This document shows, piece after piece, positions 9,081-17,899 of a DNA stretch of 47,389 nucleotides. Origin of the DNA: CAIYRG01 sp964494505 (lineage in GTDB: Bacteria; Pseudomonadota; Alphaproteobacteria; Micropepsales; Micropepsaceae); assembly GCA_964494505.1 (NCBI GenBank), contig CAZBRO010000036.1:1-47389 (forward strand), given 5' to 3'. A model generated the notes under the pieces. It was given only the letters and a program-made list of their open reading frames with translations. It was not told the DNA's origin and did not search any database. The translations under genes and the position numbers were made by a program. The first letter of the stretch is position 1. Each line of letters begins with the position of its first letter.

Positions 9081-9980
9081 ATGACATCGAGACTGCTACT
9101 TGCCGCGGCACTCGCGCTCGCCGCTACGTCTGCCGTCGGTGCGGCCGAGCTGCAATACAAGAAAACGCCGGCCTTGAATGAGGATTGGCAGAAGCCGTTC
9201 CCCGGCTTCAAGATCGTCGGCAACATGTATTATGTCGGCACCTACGATCTCGGCTGCTATCTGATCGACACGGGCGCGGGTCTCATCCTGATCAACACGG
9301 GCATCGAAGGCTCCTATCCGCTGATCAAGGACAATATCGAGAAGCTCGGCTTCAAGGTCAGCGACATCAAGATCATCACCTCGACGCACGGGCATCGCGA
9401 CCATGTCGGCGATATCGCGGCCTTCCAGAAGGCGAGCGGCGCCAAAGTCTATATGGAAGAGCGCGATGTGCCGACGCTCGAGTCCGGCGGCAATATCGAC
9501 TACCGCCAGCCGAAGGGCAGGGGGTTCTATGTTTACCCGCCCATCAAAGTGGACGTGCGCACCAAGCCGGGCGATCACATCAAGCTCGGCAATATGGACT
9601 TGACGCTGCATCAGGCGTTCGGCCACACGCCGGGCGCCACCAGCTTCACGTTCACGGTCCAGGATGGCGGCAAGACGTATAATGTGCTGATCTACAATAG
9701 CGACGGCATCAACCAAGGTGTGAAGCTGCTGGGCTCGCCCGGCTATCCGACCATCGTCGAGGATTTCGCCAGCACGCTGAAGGAACAGGCGACCTACAAG
9801 CCCGACATCTGGGTGTCGTCGCATGCCGGCCAGTTCAATCTGCACCAAGTGTACAAGCCCGGCGATCCGTACAATCCGGCGCGCTTCGGCGATCTGGCAG
9901 CCTACCAACAGAAGATCGCGACCATGACGAAGAATTACGAAAAGCAGCTCGCCGAAGAGCGCGCCGCGAAGGATAAGTGA
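9081..9980 (+). CDS. Subclass B3-type metallo-beta-lactamase-fold hydrolase, exported
   Basis: A 299-residue periplasmic protein: signal peptide to about residue 22, then an MBL fold with all expected metal ligands. These are HGHRDH (H103, H105, D107, H108), GHTPG (H182) and SSHAGQ (H248), the arrangement of subclass B3 beta-lactamases with Asp and His of the second zinc site present. Subclass B3 homologues include true carbapenem hydrolases and many enzymes of other function, so substrate is open. GGGAGG precedes the ATG. It is more divergent from the two other B3-like genes here (18326 and 23782) than they are from each other. A GC-rich hairpin follows, shared with the convergent SMP-30-like gene. 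Confidence 0.9.
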   Translation: MTSRLLLAAALALAATSAVGAAELQYKKTPALNEDWQKPFPGFKIVGNMYYVGTYDLGCYLIDTGAGLILINTGIEGSYPLIKDNIEKLGFKVSDIKIITSTHGHRDHVGDIAAFQKASGAKVYMEERDVPTLESGGNIDYRQPKGRGFYVYPPIKVDVRTKPGDHIKLGNMDLTLHQAFGHTPGATSFTFTVQDGGKTYNVLIYNSDGINQGVKLLGSPGYPTIVEDFASTLKEQATYKPDIWVSSHAGQFNLHQVYKPGDPYNPARFGDLAAYQQKIATMTKNYEKQLAEERAAKDK

Positions 9981-10000
9981 ATCAATCCAATTAAAGCCGC

Positions 10001-10030
10001 GGGGAGGGGTGGGCGATCACTCCCCCTCCC
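10001..10030. terminator. Possible bidirectional terminator hairpin between convergent genes
   Basis: GGGAGGGG at about 10002-10009 can pair with CCCCTCCC at 10023-10030 across a 13-base loop, in the 69-bp gap between the convergent B3-type hydrolase and SMP-30-like genes. No T-tract follows on either strand, so this is a weak call. Confidence 0.35.
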
Positions 10031-10049
10031 TGCAAATTCTCCAGCTTCG

Positions 10050-11093
10050 TTACGGCAGCAGCGCGCCTTGAGTTTCCACATACACCGCGTAGATCGACGT
10101 ACTGCCGCAAATGAAGAGCCGGTTCCGCTTCTTCCCGCCGAAGCACAGATTGGCGCAGGTCTCCGGAATCTGAATCTTCCCGATCAGATCGCCATTGGGC
10201 GCATAGCAGCGCACGCCCGATTCCTTCGGATCGCCATTACCCATCGTGATCCAGACATTGCCGTCCATGTCGGTGCGCACGCCGTCGGTGCGCCCCTGCG
10301 CGCCCAGCGCCGGAATGAAGACGCGGTCGTTGACGAGCCTCTCTCCGTTCACGTCGAAGACGCGGATATTGGAATCGCGCCCGATCGCGCTTTGCACGCC
10401 GGTGTCGGCGATGTAGAGGCGCTTCTCGTCGGGCGAGAAGGCAAGTCCGTCGGGTCCGCCGAAGCCGGTGGCCGCGACCGTGGCACGGCCCGTTCCCGGA
10501 TCGAGCCGGTAGACCTGCGTCGGCAATTCCGGCGTGATGCGATGGCCTTCGTAATTGCCGGCATTGCCGAACAGGGGATCGCTGAACCAGACTGCGCCGT
10601 CGGCCGACACCACCACGTCGTTGGGCGCGTTCAAAGGCTTGCCTTCGAATTTGTCGATCAGCACCGTGATCGAGCCGTCATGCTCGGTGCGGGTCACGCG
10701 GCGGGCATCGTGCTCGCAGGTGACGAGGCGGCCTTCGCGGTCGCGGGTGTTGCCGTTCGAATTGTTCGACGGATAGCGATAGACGCTGACATGGCCGTCG
10801 TCTTCGCTCCAGCGCATGATGCGGTTGTTGGGGATGTCGCTCCACAGCAGATACCCGCCGTCGCGGACATAGACCGGCCCCTCGCACCAGCGGAAGCCCG
10901 TGGCGACGCGTTCGATGGCGGCGTTGCCAATCTTGTATTTGAAGCGGGCATCCAGCGCCTGGATGCGGGGATCGGGATAGCGCGTACCGGGAAGCGGGCC
11001 CAGCGGCAATTCGTCGGCCATCGCTGTCTCCGGCGCCAGCGCGCCTGCCACGGCCGCGCCCGCCGCCGCTCTCAGGAATGTACGTCTCCGCAT
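10050..11093 (-). CDS. SMP-30/gluconolactonase-like beta-propeller with Tat leader
   Basis: A 347-residue protein of the SMP-30/gluconolactonase/LRE family, which hydrolyses sugar lactones or related esters with a bound divalent metal. An N-terminal twin-arginine signal (MRRRTFLRAAAGAAVAGAL) predicts Tat export. Family motifs are visible: the ATGFRWCEGPVYV segment with the metal-binding Glu, LNAPNDVVVSADGAVWFSDP with the conserved Asn, FGGPDGLAFSPDEKRLYIAD, and TDGVRTDMDGNVWITMGNG. The start at 11093 is chosen over an upstream in-frame codon because GGGGAGAG sits directly before it and the Tat leader begins there. The true substrate is unknown. Confidence 0.88.
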   Translation of the reverse strand: MRRRTFLRAAAGAAVAGALAPETAMADELPLGPLPGTRYPDPRIQALDARFKYKIGNAAIERVATGFRWCEGPVYVRDGGYLLWSDIPNNRIMRWSEDDGHVSVYRYPSNNSNGNTRDREGRLVTCEHDARRVTRTEHDGSITVLIDKFEGKPLNAPNDVVVSADGAVWFSDPLFGNAGNYEGHRITPELPTQVYRLDPGTGRATVAATGFGGPDGLAFSPDEKRLYIADTGVQSAIGRDSNIRVFDVNGERLVNDRVFIPALGAQGRTDGVRTDMDGNVWITMGNGDPKESGVRCYAPNGDLIGKIQIPETCANLCFGGKKRNRLFICGSTSIYAVYVETQGALLP

Positions 11094-11468
11094 GGCTCTC
11101 CCCAGGGTTTGTCCCAATCGCCGCCGCGATGGGGTGGTTCTATTGCTGCAAATTTGAGCATTCTTTTCCGCAAGCGAAAATGACTCTTTTTTTGCACAAA
11201 TCGCGGCGGGAACGCGCCGCCTCGGATTTCCGCGGCGGTTCAACCGATTGCCGCCCAAGTGCTTTTCCGCTGAACATGCATCCTTCAAATCGGCGATGCG
11301 GCGTTTCATTGCTATTTGCCAAGAATCCCCCGGCAGTCTTTACAGGGGAACCCGGGCGGGCGAAGCTCTCCTCCGTTGGGGGACTTGACGTGGTCTACAC
11401 GTCACCTTGGACTTTGCGTCGCTCTGAGCCGGCGCTCCGCTTGCGGTCCGCGGAAGGAGGCCCCGGTG

Positions 11469-12431
11469 ATGTCTGAGCAAGACGATCGATTATCTTTTCC
11501 TTCCTTGCTGCTCGATTCGATCGAGGAAGCCGTTATTGCCACCGATCTGGACGGCAAAATCCTCTATTGGAACCGCTTCGCGGAGAAGATGTATGGCTGG
11601 GACGCGGCCGAGGTGCTGGGCAGGAACATCCTCGACGTCACGCCCGCCGAACAGAGCGCCGCGGAGGCCGCCGGCATTCTCAACCGGTTGATGGCCGGCC
11701 AAAGCTGGACCGGCGAAATCATGCTTCGCAACCGCGACGGGGTTTCCTTTCCGGCCCACATAACCGATTCGCCGCTGTTCGACGCTTCGGGGCGGATATT
11801 CGGCATCGTTGGCGTCTCGCACGACATTTCCAGGCGGCGCGCAGCCGAGCGGCAGAGCGAGCTTGTGCTGGCCGAACAGGTGCACCGCCTGAAGAACATG
11901 CTGGCCATGGTTCAGTCGCTCGCCCATCAGGCGGCGCGGCATTCCTCCTCGACGGACGAATTCCTGAGCACATTCAGTTCCCGCCTCAGCGCCGTCGCCG
12001 CGGCCAACGAACTGCTGATCCAGCGTGCGGGCAATCCCATTGCGCTCGATGAGCTCGCCCGTGCGACGCTGGATTTCCTCGCCGATATCGAGCGGGTCAG
12101 TTTCAACGGCTCGAAGGTAATGCTCGACCGGCGCATGATCCTGCCCTTCAGCATGCTGCTGCACGAGCTTTACACCAACGCGATGAAGTACGGCGCCTTG
12201 TCCAATTCGAACGGCCAGGTCGATGTCGCCTGGCGCACGGAAGAGGAGGAGGGCCGCACCCTGCTGGATTTCGAATGGCGGGAACGCGGCGGTCCGGCCG
12301 TTGCTCGTCCTTCGAAAAAGGGCTTCGGGTCGGCCTTGATCGAACGCGCCATCGCGCAGGAATTGCAGGCGCGGATTTCCCTTGATTACGACCCGGCCGG
12401 GGTTTGCTGCCGATTGCGCACAGCCTTGTAG
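11469..12431 (+). CDS. PAS-domain HWE-family sensor histidine kinase
   Basis: A 320-residue soluble kinase: PAS domain (about 10-130, with ATDLDGKILYWNRFAEKMYGW and GIVGVSHDISRRR), then an HWE-type dimerisation/phosphoacceptor segment (EQVHRLKNMLAMVQSLAHQ, His near 147) and ATPase domain. Hallmarks of HWE kinases are present: HELYTNAMKYGAL for the N box and WRERGGP, the W-x-E motif. HWE kinases are abundant in alphaproteobacteria and often feed general stress or light responses. The PAS domain lacks the NCRFLQ cysteine motif of LOV domains. Start chosen at 11469, behind GGAAGGAGG. No response regulator is adjacent; the nearest is at 28742. Confidence 0.92.
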   Translation: MSEQDDRLSFPSLLLDSIEEAVIATDLDGKILYWNRFAEKMYGWDAAEVLGRNILDVTPAEQSAAEAAGILNRLMAGQSWTGEIMLRNRDGVSFPAHITDSPLFDASGRIFGIVGVSHDISRRRAAERQSELVLAEQVHRLKNMLAMVQSLAHQAARHSSSTDEFLSTFSSRLSAVAAANELLIQRAGNPIALDELARATLDFLADIERVSFNGSKVMLDRRMILPFSMLLHELYTNAMKYGALSNSNGQVDVAWRTEEEEGRTLLDFEWRERGGPAVARPSKKGFGSALIERAIAQELQARISLDYDPAGVCCRLRTAL

Positions 12432-12574
12432 CCCCCGGCACGCCTCCACGACAGCATCCTCCAATCAGTCTTACGCCGGAAGCACGGGAACGCCGCGCCG
12501 GATTCCCGCGTTGATCCGCATCAAAGCACGTGAAGACGTTACCGCTGATGGTGTTGTCTCTTTGGAACTTTCCC

Positions 12575-13558
12575 ATGAAACGCCGTCTGTTTTTTTGGTC
12601 TGCTGTGTTGTTTCTCGGCTTGGCGGGATCGCCGGCCTCGGCAACCATGTTCGATCTGCCAGCGGCACCGCCCTTCAGTTGGGGTTCGTTCGGGGGCGGA
12701 TTGACCATCTCGCCCATCACAGCGCGCGAATATGTATCTCCGGGCGGCGTTGCGGGCGCCTCCGTGGACACGCTCGCCCTACCGGTTTACGCACGTCATG
12801 TTGGGGCGCCCGACGGCGATCCGACACTTCCTTGCGATCATGGCCACCGCTGCGAGCAGATCGGAAATGCCAGCTTCGAGTTCGCGCTTTGGCGAGGATC
12901 GCAGCCGGGATCGAGCCTCGCTATCAACCGCGTTGGCGCTGCGATCTTCGGCGGCTTTCAGCTCACGGATGCCGCGGAGTTGGGTTCGAATTACAGCTTC
13001 CTCCAGATCTACAGCGATGCCTTCAGTCCGGCGGGCACCATCGATGGCGGCGGATACACCGGCAAGGTCAATGGCCAGATTCCACGCTACAACGCCAATC
13101 CCGGATGGAATTATGGCGGCAGCATATACCAATATGATTTCTTCGACGTGCCGTTCGACCGCGTGGGACAGGACCCCGCCGAGCAGGTGAGTTTCGAGAC
13201 GGCTTTGGTGAACGTCGATTTGCTGACCAGCACGCTTACGATTCTCGCCGATTTCACCTGGTCGTTCACGACGGCGGCGGGCGTCTCCAGCAACGATTTT
13301 CTCACCGGCGCATTGATCGCGAGCGCGGCTGCGCCTTCGTCCGGGCTGCTCGATCTCTACAGCAGCAGCTTTCCCGGTGTGACCTACCGCAACGGGATTG
13401 TTACGATCGACAGTGTGCCCGAACCGCCCGGCTGGATGATGTTCGCCACGGCTCTGTTTGCATGGGCTTGGATCGCGTGGCGGCGGAATGATTATGGTTC
13501 GGCGGTGATGCGGCCTAAGCATTGCTTTAATTTAACGGCTGCCACATTGAGGATTTGA
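12575..13558 (+). CDS. Exported PEP-CTERM-like protein of unknown function
   Basis: A 327-residue protein with a signal peptide (MKRRLFFWSAVLFLGLAGSPASA) and a C-terminal PEP-CTERM-type sorting signal: VPEPPGWMMF, a hydrophobic segment, then WRRND. Proteins of this class are exported, cut and anchored by an exosortase and usually accompany exopolysaccharide production. The middle is Ser/Gly/aromatic-rich with no recognised domain. The signal is followed by about 24 extra residues, whereas most PEP-CTERM proteins end just after the basic cluster. A TGA exists in the -1 frame there, so a natural or sequencing frameshift is possible. ATG at 12575 is preferred over a GTG at 12530 because it opens the leader. 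Confidence 0.75.
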   Translation: MKRRLFFWSAVLFLGLAGSPASATMFDLPAAPPFSWGSFGGGLTISPITAREYVSPGGVAGASVDTLALPVYARHVGAPDGDPTLPCDHGHRCEQIGNASFEFALWRGSQPGSSLAINRVGAAIFGGFQLTDAAELGSNYSFLQIYSDAFSPAGTIDGGGYTGKVNGQIPRYNANPGWNYGGSIYQYDFFDVPFDRVGQDPAEQVSFETALVNVDLLTSTLTILADFTWSFTTAAGVSSNDFLTGALIASAAAPSSGLLDLYSSSFPGVTYRNGIVTIDSVPEPPGWMMFATALFAWAWIAWRRNDYGSAVMRPKHCFNLTAATLRI

Positions 13559-13601
13559 TAAAATCAAGTCTGCGCCTTTGTAGCAGCGCATCTCCTTGAC
13601 T

Positions 13602-13635
13602 GGCCCCGCCACGAGGCTCGCGGCGGGGCTTTTTG
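13602..13635 (+). terminator. Rho-independent terminator after the first PEP-CTERM gene
   Basis: GCCCCGCC at about 13603-13610 pairs with GGCGGGGC ending at 13629, followed by TTTTT. It sits 44 bp after the stop of the plus-strand gene and just before the end of the convergent PEP-CTERM gene. Confidence 0.8.
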
Positions 13636-13659
13636 TGTCACGTCAAGAATTGGGGCCGC

Positions 13660-14391
13660 CTAAGCACGCGCGGCCTTGCGTTTCATCAAACCCAGACCCA
13701 GGAATCCCAGAAGCCCCGATGCGATCAGTGCAAGGCTCGAAGGCTCCGGCACTGTCGCCGAAACGTCCAGCGTATTGATTGCCAGTGCGCCGGATTTGGG
13801 CGGAATATTGGGATCGGTTTGATCGATCAGATACGCGGCATAGCCGATATTCTTCGCGTTTGATTCCACTCCGACGAAGGGCGCCGAATTGTCTTCGGCT
13901 TGCGTGTTGTTGCCTGAGAAATTGGCGGTGAAGAGCAGAACATTCGTGGGCGAGAAGACCTCGATGCTGCCGGTATACGGGCCGATGATGAAATGGGAAT
14001 CGATCTGCGTGCCGAAACCCCGCACCGGCGAATCGAAACCGACGATGAAGCTGTCGCTCTCGCTGTCGGCATCGGTCAGCAGATGATCGCCGAGAGCGAA
14101 GGTTCCGGTGAAATCCGTGCCCTCGTCACGGCGGTCGAGCACGCCCTGCGATGAGGCGACCCGGACCGTTATGGGCCCTACCGTTCTTGTGTCGGGCGTC
14201 GAGATGCCGGTGCCTGCGGGTCCGAAGACGCCCCAATCGACCGGAGTGAAGGGACCAAGCGCATCGAAGGTTGCGCGCGAATTGTATTGGATGATGGATG
14301 CATTGGCAGTTTCACAAATGCCGAGTGTCGAGATAGCGGCAATTGCAGTTGCGGCTGCCCGCGGCATTACCCGCATGTTCGAAAAAGGCAT
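13660..14391 (-). CDS. PEP-CTERM sorting-domain protein
   Basis: A 243-residue exported protein with a signal peptide (about 1-32, ending ANA-SI) and a textbook C-terminal PEP-CTERM signal: VPEPSSLALIASGLLGFLGL followed by the basic end MKRKAARA. The middle is predicted all-beta, with Asp/Ser/Thr-rich segments (GTFALGDHLLTDADSESD, SPVRGFGTQIDSHF), and resembles the many uncharacterised PEP-CTERM extracellular proteins. GGAG six bases before the ATG at 14391 decides the start; longer in-frame versions begin in non-coding sequence. It converges on the other PEP-CTERM gene. No exosortase is in the window. Confidence 0.85.
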   Translation of the reverse strand: MPFSNMRVMPRAAATAIAAISTLGICETANASIIQYNSRATFDALGPFTPVDWGVFGPAGTGISTPDTRTVGPITVRVASSQGVLDRRDEGTDFTGTFALGDHLLTDADSESDSFIVGFDSPVRGFGTQIDSHFIIGPYTGSIEVFSPTNVLLFTANFSGNNTQAEDNSAPFVGVESNAKNIGYAAYLIDQTDPNIPPKSGALAINTLDVSATVPEPSSLALIASGLLGFLGLGLMKRKAARA

Positions 14392-14610
14392 GTTTATCTC
14401 CGTTGTTCGGAAATGCGCCATGCCCCGCAGCGACAGCTGAAACAACGCTAAACCATTCGACGCGCGCCAGCAAACTTTCGCCGATGGAACTCCGTTGCAA
14501 CAGCCCGCCAAACCGGGGCAAGGCCACCTGTTTCGAGCGTACGGAAACGGCTATTGTCGCGCCGGATCGGCGGACCGGTTCGGCCCAGTCGATTGAAAAG
14601 GGAGGGTTGC

Positions 14611-15150
14611 ATGGAAAAATTCGTCGATCGCCTCATCGGAGAGTTCGAGAGCGGCCAGCTCGGCCGCCGCGAATTCTGCACGACGCTCGCCACGGCGGCG
14701 GCGGTATTCGCCTCGGGGCTGGAAGCCAATGCGGCGCCTGCCGGCAAAGGCTTCAAGATGCTGGGGCTCAATCATCTGTCCTATCAGTGCCCCGATTACA
14801 CCAAAGCGCGCGATTTCTACGCCTCGATGTTCGGCATGCAGGTGACGAACGACAAGGGCAAGGGCCGCGCCAATCTGGCCTTCGGGCCGGAACCCGGCAA
14901 AGGCGGCAACTTCCTCGTCGTGCACAATCCGGGCGCCAACCCGCCGAAGCCCTCCGAGGCCGTCATCGACCACATCGCCTACACGATCTCCAATTACGAC
15001 GAAGGCAAGGTCCGGGCGGCATTGAAAGCGCGCGGCTACGACAATCCGACCGGACGCGACGGCAGCCGGCATGTCTACGATCCGTTCGATTACGACGTCC
15101 AATTCGCGAGCGCGGCGCAGGAAAACGCGTTCCGGCGCGAGGGGAGATAA
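14611..15150 (+). CDS. VOC-family (glyoxalase/dioxygenase fold) protein with Tat-like leader
   Basis: A 179-residue protein with an N-terminal amphipathic stretch and a twin-arginine-like segment (LGRREFCTTLATAAAVFASG) that predicts export, then one VOC domain. The domain starts with MLGLNHLSYQCPDYTKARDFY, where the His is the usual first metal ligand, and has VIDHIAYTI for a second and VYDPFDYDVQFA at the end. VOC proteins include glyoxalases, extradiol dioxygenases and drug-binding proteins, so the reaction cannot be stated. GGGAGGG precedes the ATG. It is first in a two-gene operon with a paralogue 4 bp downstream and is divergent from a PEP-CTERM gene. Confidence 0.85.
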   Translation: MEKFVDRLIGEFESGQLGRREFCTTLATAAAVFASGLEANAAPAGKGFKMLGLNHLSYQCPDYTKARDFYASMFGMQVTNDKGKGRANLAFGPEPGKGGNFLVVHNPGANPPKPSEAVIDHIAYTISNYDEGKVRAALKARGYDNPTGRDGSRHVYDPFDYDVQFASAAQENAFRREGR

Positions 15151-15154
15151 GACC

Positions 15155-15739
15155 ATGGAAGCCTTTTTCGCCACCAAGCTCGACGAGTTCGCCCAAGGCA
15201 AGCTCAGCCGCCGCGGGCTCCTCGAAGCCTTGACCGTTGCGGCCACGACCGCTTATGCGGCCGCACCCGCCAATGCCGCGGCCGCGCCCGATCCGGCGCT
15301 CAAAGTCGCGCTGTGCAATCACATTTCCTACAATTGCCCCGACTTCAGGAAGGGCGCGGACTGGTATTCGAAAGTCTTCAATCTCGATCAGGTCGCCCCG
15401 TCCAAGATCGACGTCGCGCTGCCTTTCGGGAAAAGGGGCGAGAAGCCCTTCGGCGTCACGGCCAATGACGTGCCGCTGACCCATCTCATCATTCGCTCGC
15501 GCGATCTCAACGCACCGGCGGAAGGCGGCGCACCCCGCCGCAAGAGCCGCGCCATCATGGAGCACATCGGCTATACGGTCGCCGATTTCGACCGCGAAAA
15601 AGCCAAGGCCGACTTGAAGGCGATGGGCGTCGAGAATGTTCGCGACGGCGGGCTCTACAGCCTGCACATGACGGACGCGTATGGCTACGACGTGCAGATC
15701 AGCGGCGTCGCCAACAACGCGCTGACCGACGGCGCGTAA
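15155..15739 (+). CDS. Second VOC-family protein with Tat leader (paralogue)
   Basis: A 194-residue paralogue of the preceding gene. The leader carries a clearer twin-arginine motif (GKLSRRGLLEALTVAATTAY) before an Ala-rich signal end. The VOC domain shows CNHISYNCPDFRKGADWY, IMEHIGYTV and MTDAYGYDVQIS at the same relative places as the partner, so metal-ligand candidates are kept. GGGGAG before the ATG and the 4-bp gap show it is co-translated with the first gene. Two VOC modules encoded side by side may form a heterodimer, since VOC active sites usually form from two or four modules. That is inference. Confidence 0.85.
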   Translation: MEAFFATKLDEFAQGKLSRRGLLEALTVAATTAYAAAPANAAAAPDPALKVALCNHISYNCPDFRKGADWYSKVFNLDQVAPSKIDVALPFGKRGEKPFGVTANDVPLTHLIIRSRDLNAPAEGGAPRRKSRAIMEHIGYTVADFDREKAKADLKAMGVENVRDGGLYSLHMTDAYGYDVQISGVANNALTDGA

Positions 15740-15751
15740 AACTGTAGTGGA

Positions 15752-15776
15752 GCCTCCCCCGTTCTGCGGGGGAGGC
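15752..15776 (+). terminator. Hairpin after the VOC operon
   Basis: GCCTCCCCC (15752-15760) pairs perfectly with GGGGGAGGC (15768-15776) over a 7-base loop, 13 bp after the VOC stop. A second perfect hairpin, GCGCCGT/ACGGCGC, follows at 15781-15799, just before the 3' end of the convergent transporter gene. Neither has a strong T-tract; together they probably separate the converging transcripts. Confidence 0.55.
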
Positions 15777-15800
15777 GTCCGCGCCGTGGAGGACGGCGCG

Positions 15801-17093
15801 TCACTTCCGCAGCAAGGGCGTGGTTTCCGCGTGTTCCTTTCCGAGCTTCAGGAACGGGACCAGCGCGAAATTCACCGCCGTGAATCCGGCCGCCGCCAGG
15901 ATCAGCGGATAAAGTTCGTTCGGGAACACATGCTCGTAGATGAACGAGCCGACATTGTCGGCGGCGGCTCCCGCGATGTTCGTCACCGCCAGCAGTGCGG
16001 CATAGACGAAACCTTCCGAGCGCTTGGGGCAAAGGTCGGCTGCAAGGCCCAGCGTCGCCACAGCCGTCATCATCGACGCGCCGCCATAGGCGAATTGCGC
16101 AATCGCCGCCGTCACCGGTCCCGTCATGGCGAGGAACGTCAAGGTGGCCAGCACGCCCACCAGAATGGTGAGGTTGAGAAGGACTTTGGCGCTTAAGTTT
16201 CGCAAATAGACGCCATAGAACAGCGCTGCCACGATCCAGCCGCCCGCGCCGATGGAGTTCAGCACGCCGATGAACGCCTGACTGAATTTCATCCGGTCGG
16301 TCATGTAGAAATAGAGCGGCGTGTCGATGCCCGGGCTAAAATAATAAAAGAACAGGAACAGCGCCAGCACCCACAGATGCCGCATGCGGAGCGCCGACAT
16401 CAGTCCGGCAAAGCTCCGTTTCAGCCCGTCGATCGAGATTGCGCTCTTTTCCTCGTCGATTAGCGCGAGCGTGCCAAGCACCACCAGTACCGGCGCAATC
16501 CCGGCGATCAGTGCCGCAGTATGCACCGCGCCCGCCGGTGTCAGCTCCTGCACCAGCACGCCGCCCAGGAACGAAACCCCGATGGAAGCGATCTCGAACC
16601 ACAGCCATTGCTGATTCACGAAGGCGCTGCTCGTATGAAATTTCTGGCCGTTCTCGACCAGCACCGCGCCCGATAGCGCGCTCGCAATCGCCATGCCGTA
16701 AATCGCGAGCAAGAGGAACAACAGGAGTGCGCTGGGCGCACCTGCGGCGGTCATGGCGATATAGGCCGCCGCCGCGAGACCGTTCGCCAGCAGCAGATAG
16801 GATTTCCGCCGCGACCCGAACAGCGGCACGAAATCCGAGACGATCCCGTAAAGCGGCTTGAAGAACCAGGGAAGGTTGAGGACGGTCAGGAACGCGGTGA
16901 TCTGAACCGGCGTCCATTGATAGACCTGCTTCAAATAGTAATTCAGCGGTTGCGAGATCAGTCCGTCGCTCTGGCCGATGCCTTCGGTGACGTAGACGAG
17001 CGCGAAGAACAGCATCAGCCGTTTGACGCTTGCCTGCTCGCTTTGCGCAGGCAGGGCGGGGGCGGCAGTCGGCTCGGCGGCGATCTCGGTCAT
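15801..17093 (-). CDS. MFS transporter of the folate-biopterin (BT1) type
   Basis: A 430-residue inner-membrane transporter with about 12 predicted membrane segments. The first part matches the BT1/folate-biopterin transporter family: GLISQPLNYYLKQVYQWTP, then LPWFFKPLYGIVSDFVPLFG and SRRKSYLLL. Members move folates, pterins or other small organic compounds, and the substrate here is unknown. The start at 17093 follows GGGAGG; the longer frame upstream is not leader-like. It is divergent from the exported galactose-binding-like protein and converges on the VOC operon, so shared substrate use is possible but unproven. Confidence 0.85.
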   Translation of the reverse strand: MTEIAAEPTAAPALPAQSEQASVKRLMLFFALVYVTEGIGQSDGLISQPLNYYLKQVYQWTPVQITAFLTVLNLPWFFKPLYGIVSDFVPLFGSRRKSYLLLANGLAAAAYIAMTAAGAPSALLLFLLLAIYGMAIASALSGAVLVENGQKFHTSSAFVNQQWLWFEIASIGVSFLGGVLVQELTPAGAVHTAALIAGIAPVLVVLGTLALIDEEKSAISIDGLKRSFAGLMSALRMRHLWVLALFLFFYYFSPGIDTPLYFYMTDRMKFSQAFIGVLNSIGAGGWIVAALFYGVYLRNLSAKVLLNLTILVGVLATLTFLAMTGPVTAAIAQFAYGGASMMTAVATLGLAADLCPKRSEGFVYAALLAVTNIAGAAADNVGSFIYEHVFPNELYPLILAAAGFTAVNFALVPFLKLGKEHAETTPLLRK

Positions 17094-17176
17094 AGGCCTC
17101 CCAACCTGACCGCGGCGCGCTCGTTTTTCAACCGCCGCGGGGGTAGGATGGCGCACGCCATGAACGGGAGGGGATA

Positions 17177-17872
17177 ATGCGAAAGAACGAGTTTCTAAGG
17201 CTGGCAAAGATTTCCAGTCTGGCCGTGCTGCCGGCACTTCTGGTTTCGGCCGCCACGCTGGCGCAGGCGCCCGCGCCCGCCGCACCCAACCCGCTCCCCG
17301 TTCTCGCACCGTCGCTGCCGCCCTCCTATGTGGTCGATCTCGCGACGCCGCAAGGCATGGCCGCCTTCAACGGCCAATGGCGCAACATGGATGCGAAGAT
17401 CGTCGAAGTCCCGGCCATGCCGAATGCGGGGCCCCAGTGGAAAACGGCCTACGATCTTGCGCCGAAGGCGGGCGAGGCCAATTTCGACGATACCCAATGG
17501 GCCAAGATCGAGCCCAAAGGCCTGTTGGAGCGCCGCGGCGGTGGGCATCTGTTCATGACGTGGTTCCGCTCGAATCTGACGGTGCCGGCTCGAATCGGGG
17601 ATTTCGACACCACCGGCGCGAAGGCCGTGCTCACCATCACCATCGACGATTACGCCGAAGTCTGGGTCAATGGTCAGATGCCGCGCGCGGCGGGCCGCCC
17701 GAGCCCCGCGACCATTCAGGGCTTCAACATGCCCAACCGCGTGATGCTGAGCGAGGGCGTGAAGCCGGGCGACAAATTCCAGATCGCGATTCTGGGCATC
17801 AACGGGCCGATTTCTTTGGCGCCCGCAAACCCGGTCTTCTTCCGCGAGGCGAAGATCGAATTCTTCAAATAG
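17177..17872 (+). CDS. Exported galactose-binding-like beta-sandwich protein
   Basis: A 231-residue protein with a signal peptide (to about 30), an Ala/Pro-rich linker, then a single domain like the sugar-binding beta-sandwich of glycoside hydrolase family 2 enzymes. Typical strands are seen in NFDDTQWAKIEPKGL, FMTWFRSNLTVP and KAVLTITIDDYAEVWVNGQ. No catalytic domain is attached. Similar domains occur fused to SMP-30-like propellers, and one such propeller is encoded at 10050-11093, so a role in binding a carbohydrate or lactone is plausible. The ribosome binding site is GGGAGGGG just before the ATG. The assignment rests on sequence pattern only. Confidence 0.65.
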   Translation: MRKNEFLRLAKISSLAVLPALLVSAATLAQAPAPAAPNPLPVLAPSLPPSYVVDLATPQGMAAFNGQWRNMDAKIVEVPAMPNAGPQWKTAYDLAPKAGEANFDDTQWAKIEPKGLLERRGGGHLFMTWFRSNLTVPARIGDFDTTGAKAVLTITIDDYAEVWVNGQMPRAAGRPSPATIQGFNMPNRVMLSEGVKPGDKFQIAILGINGPISLAPANPVFFREAKIEFFK

Positions 17873-17899
17873 AAAGACGGCCGTGAACGCGAGTACAAA

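Noticed and set aside
11390..11469. A promoter at CTTGACG near 11383 for the HWE kinase
   Set aside because: No acceptable -10 element lies at the right spacing.
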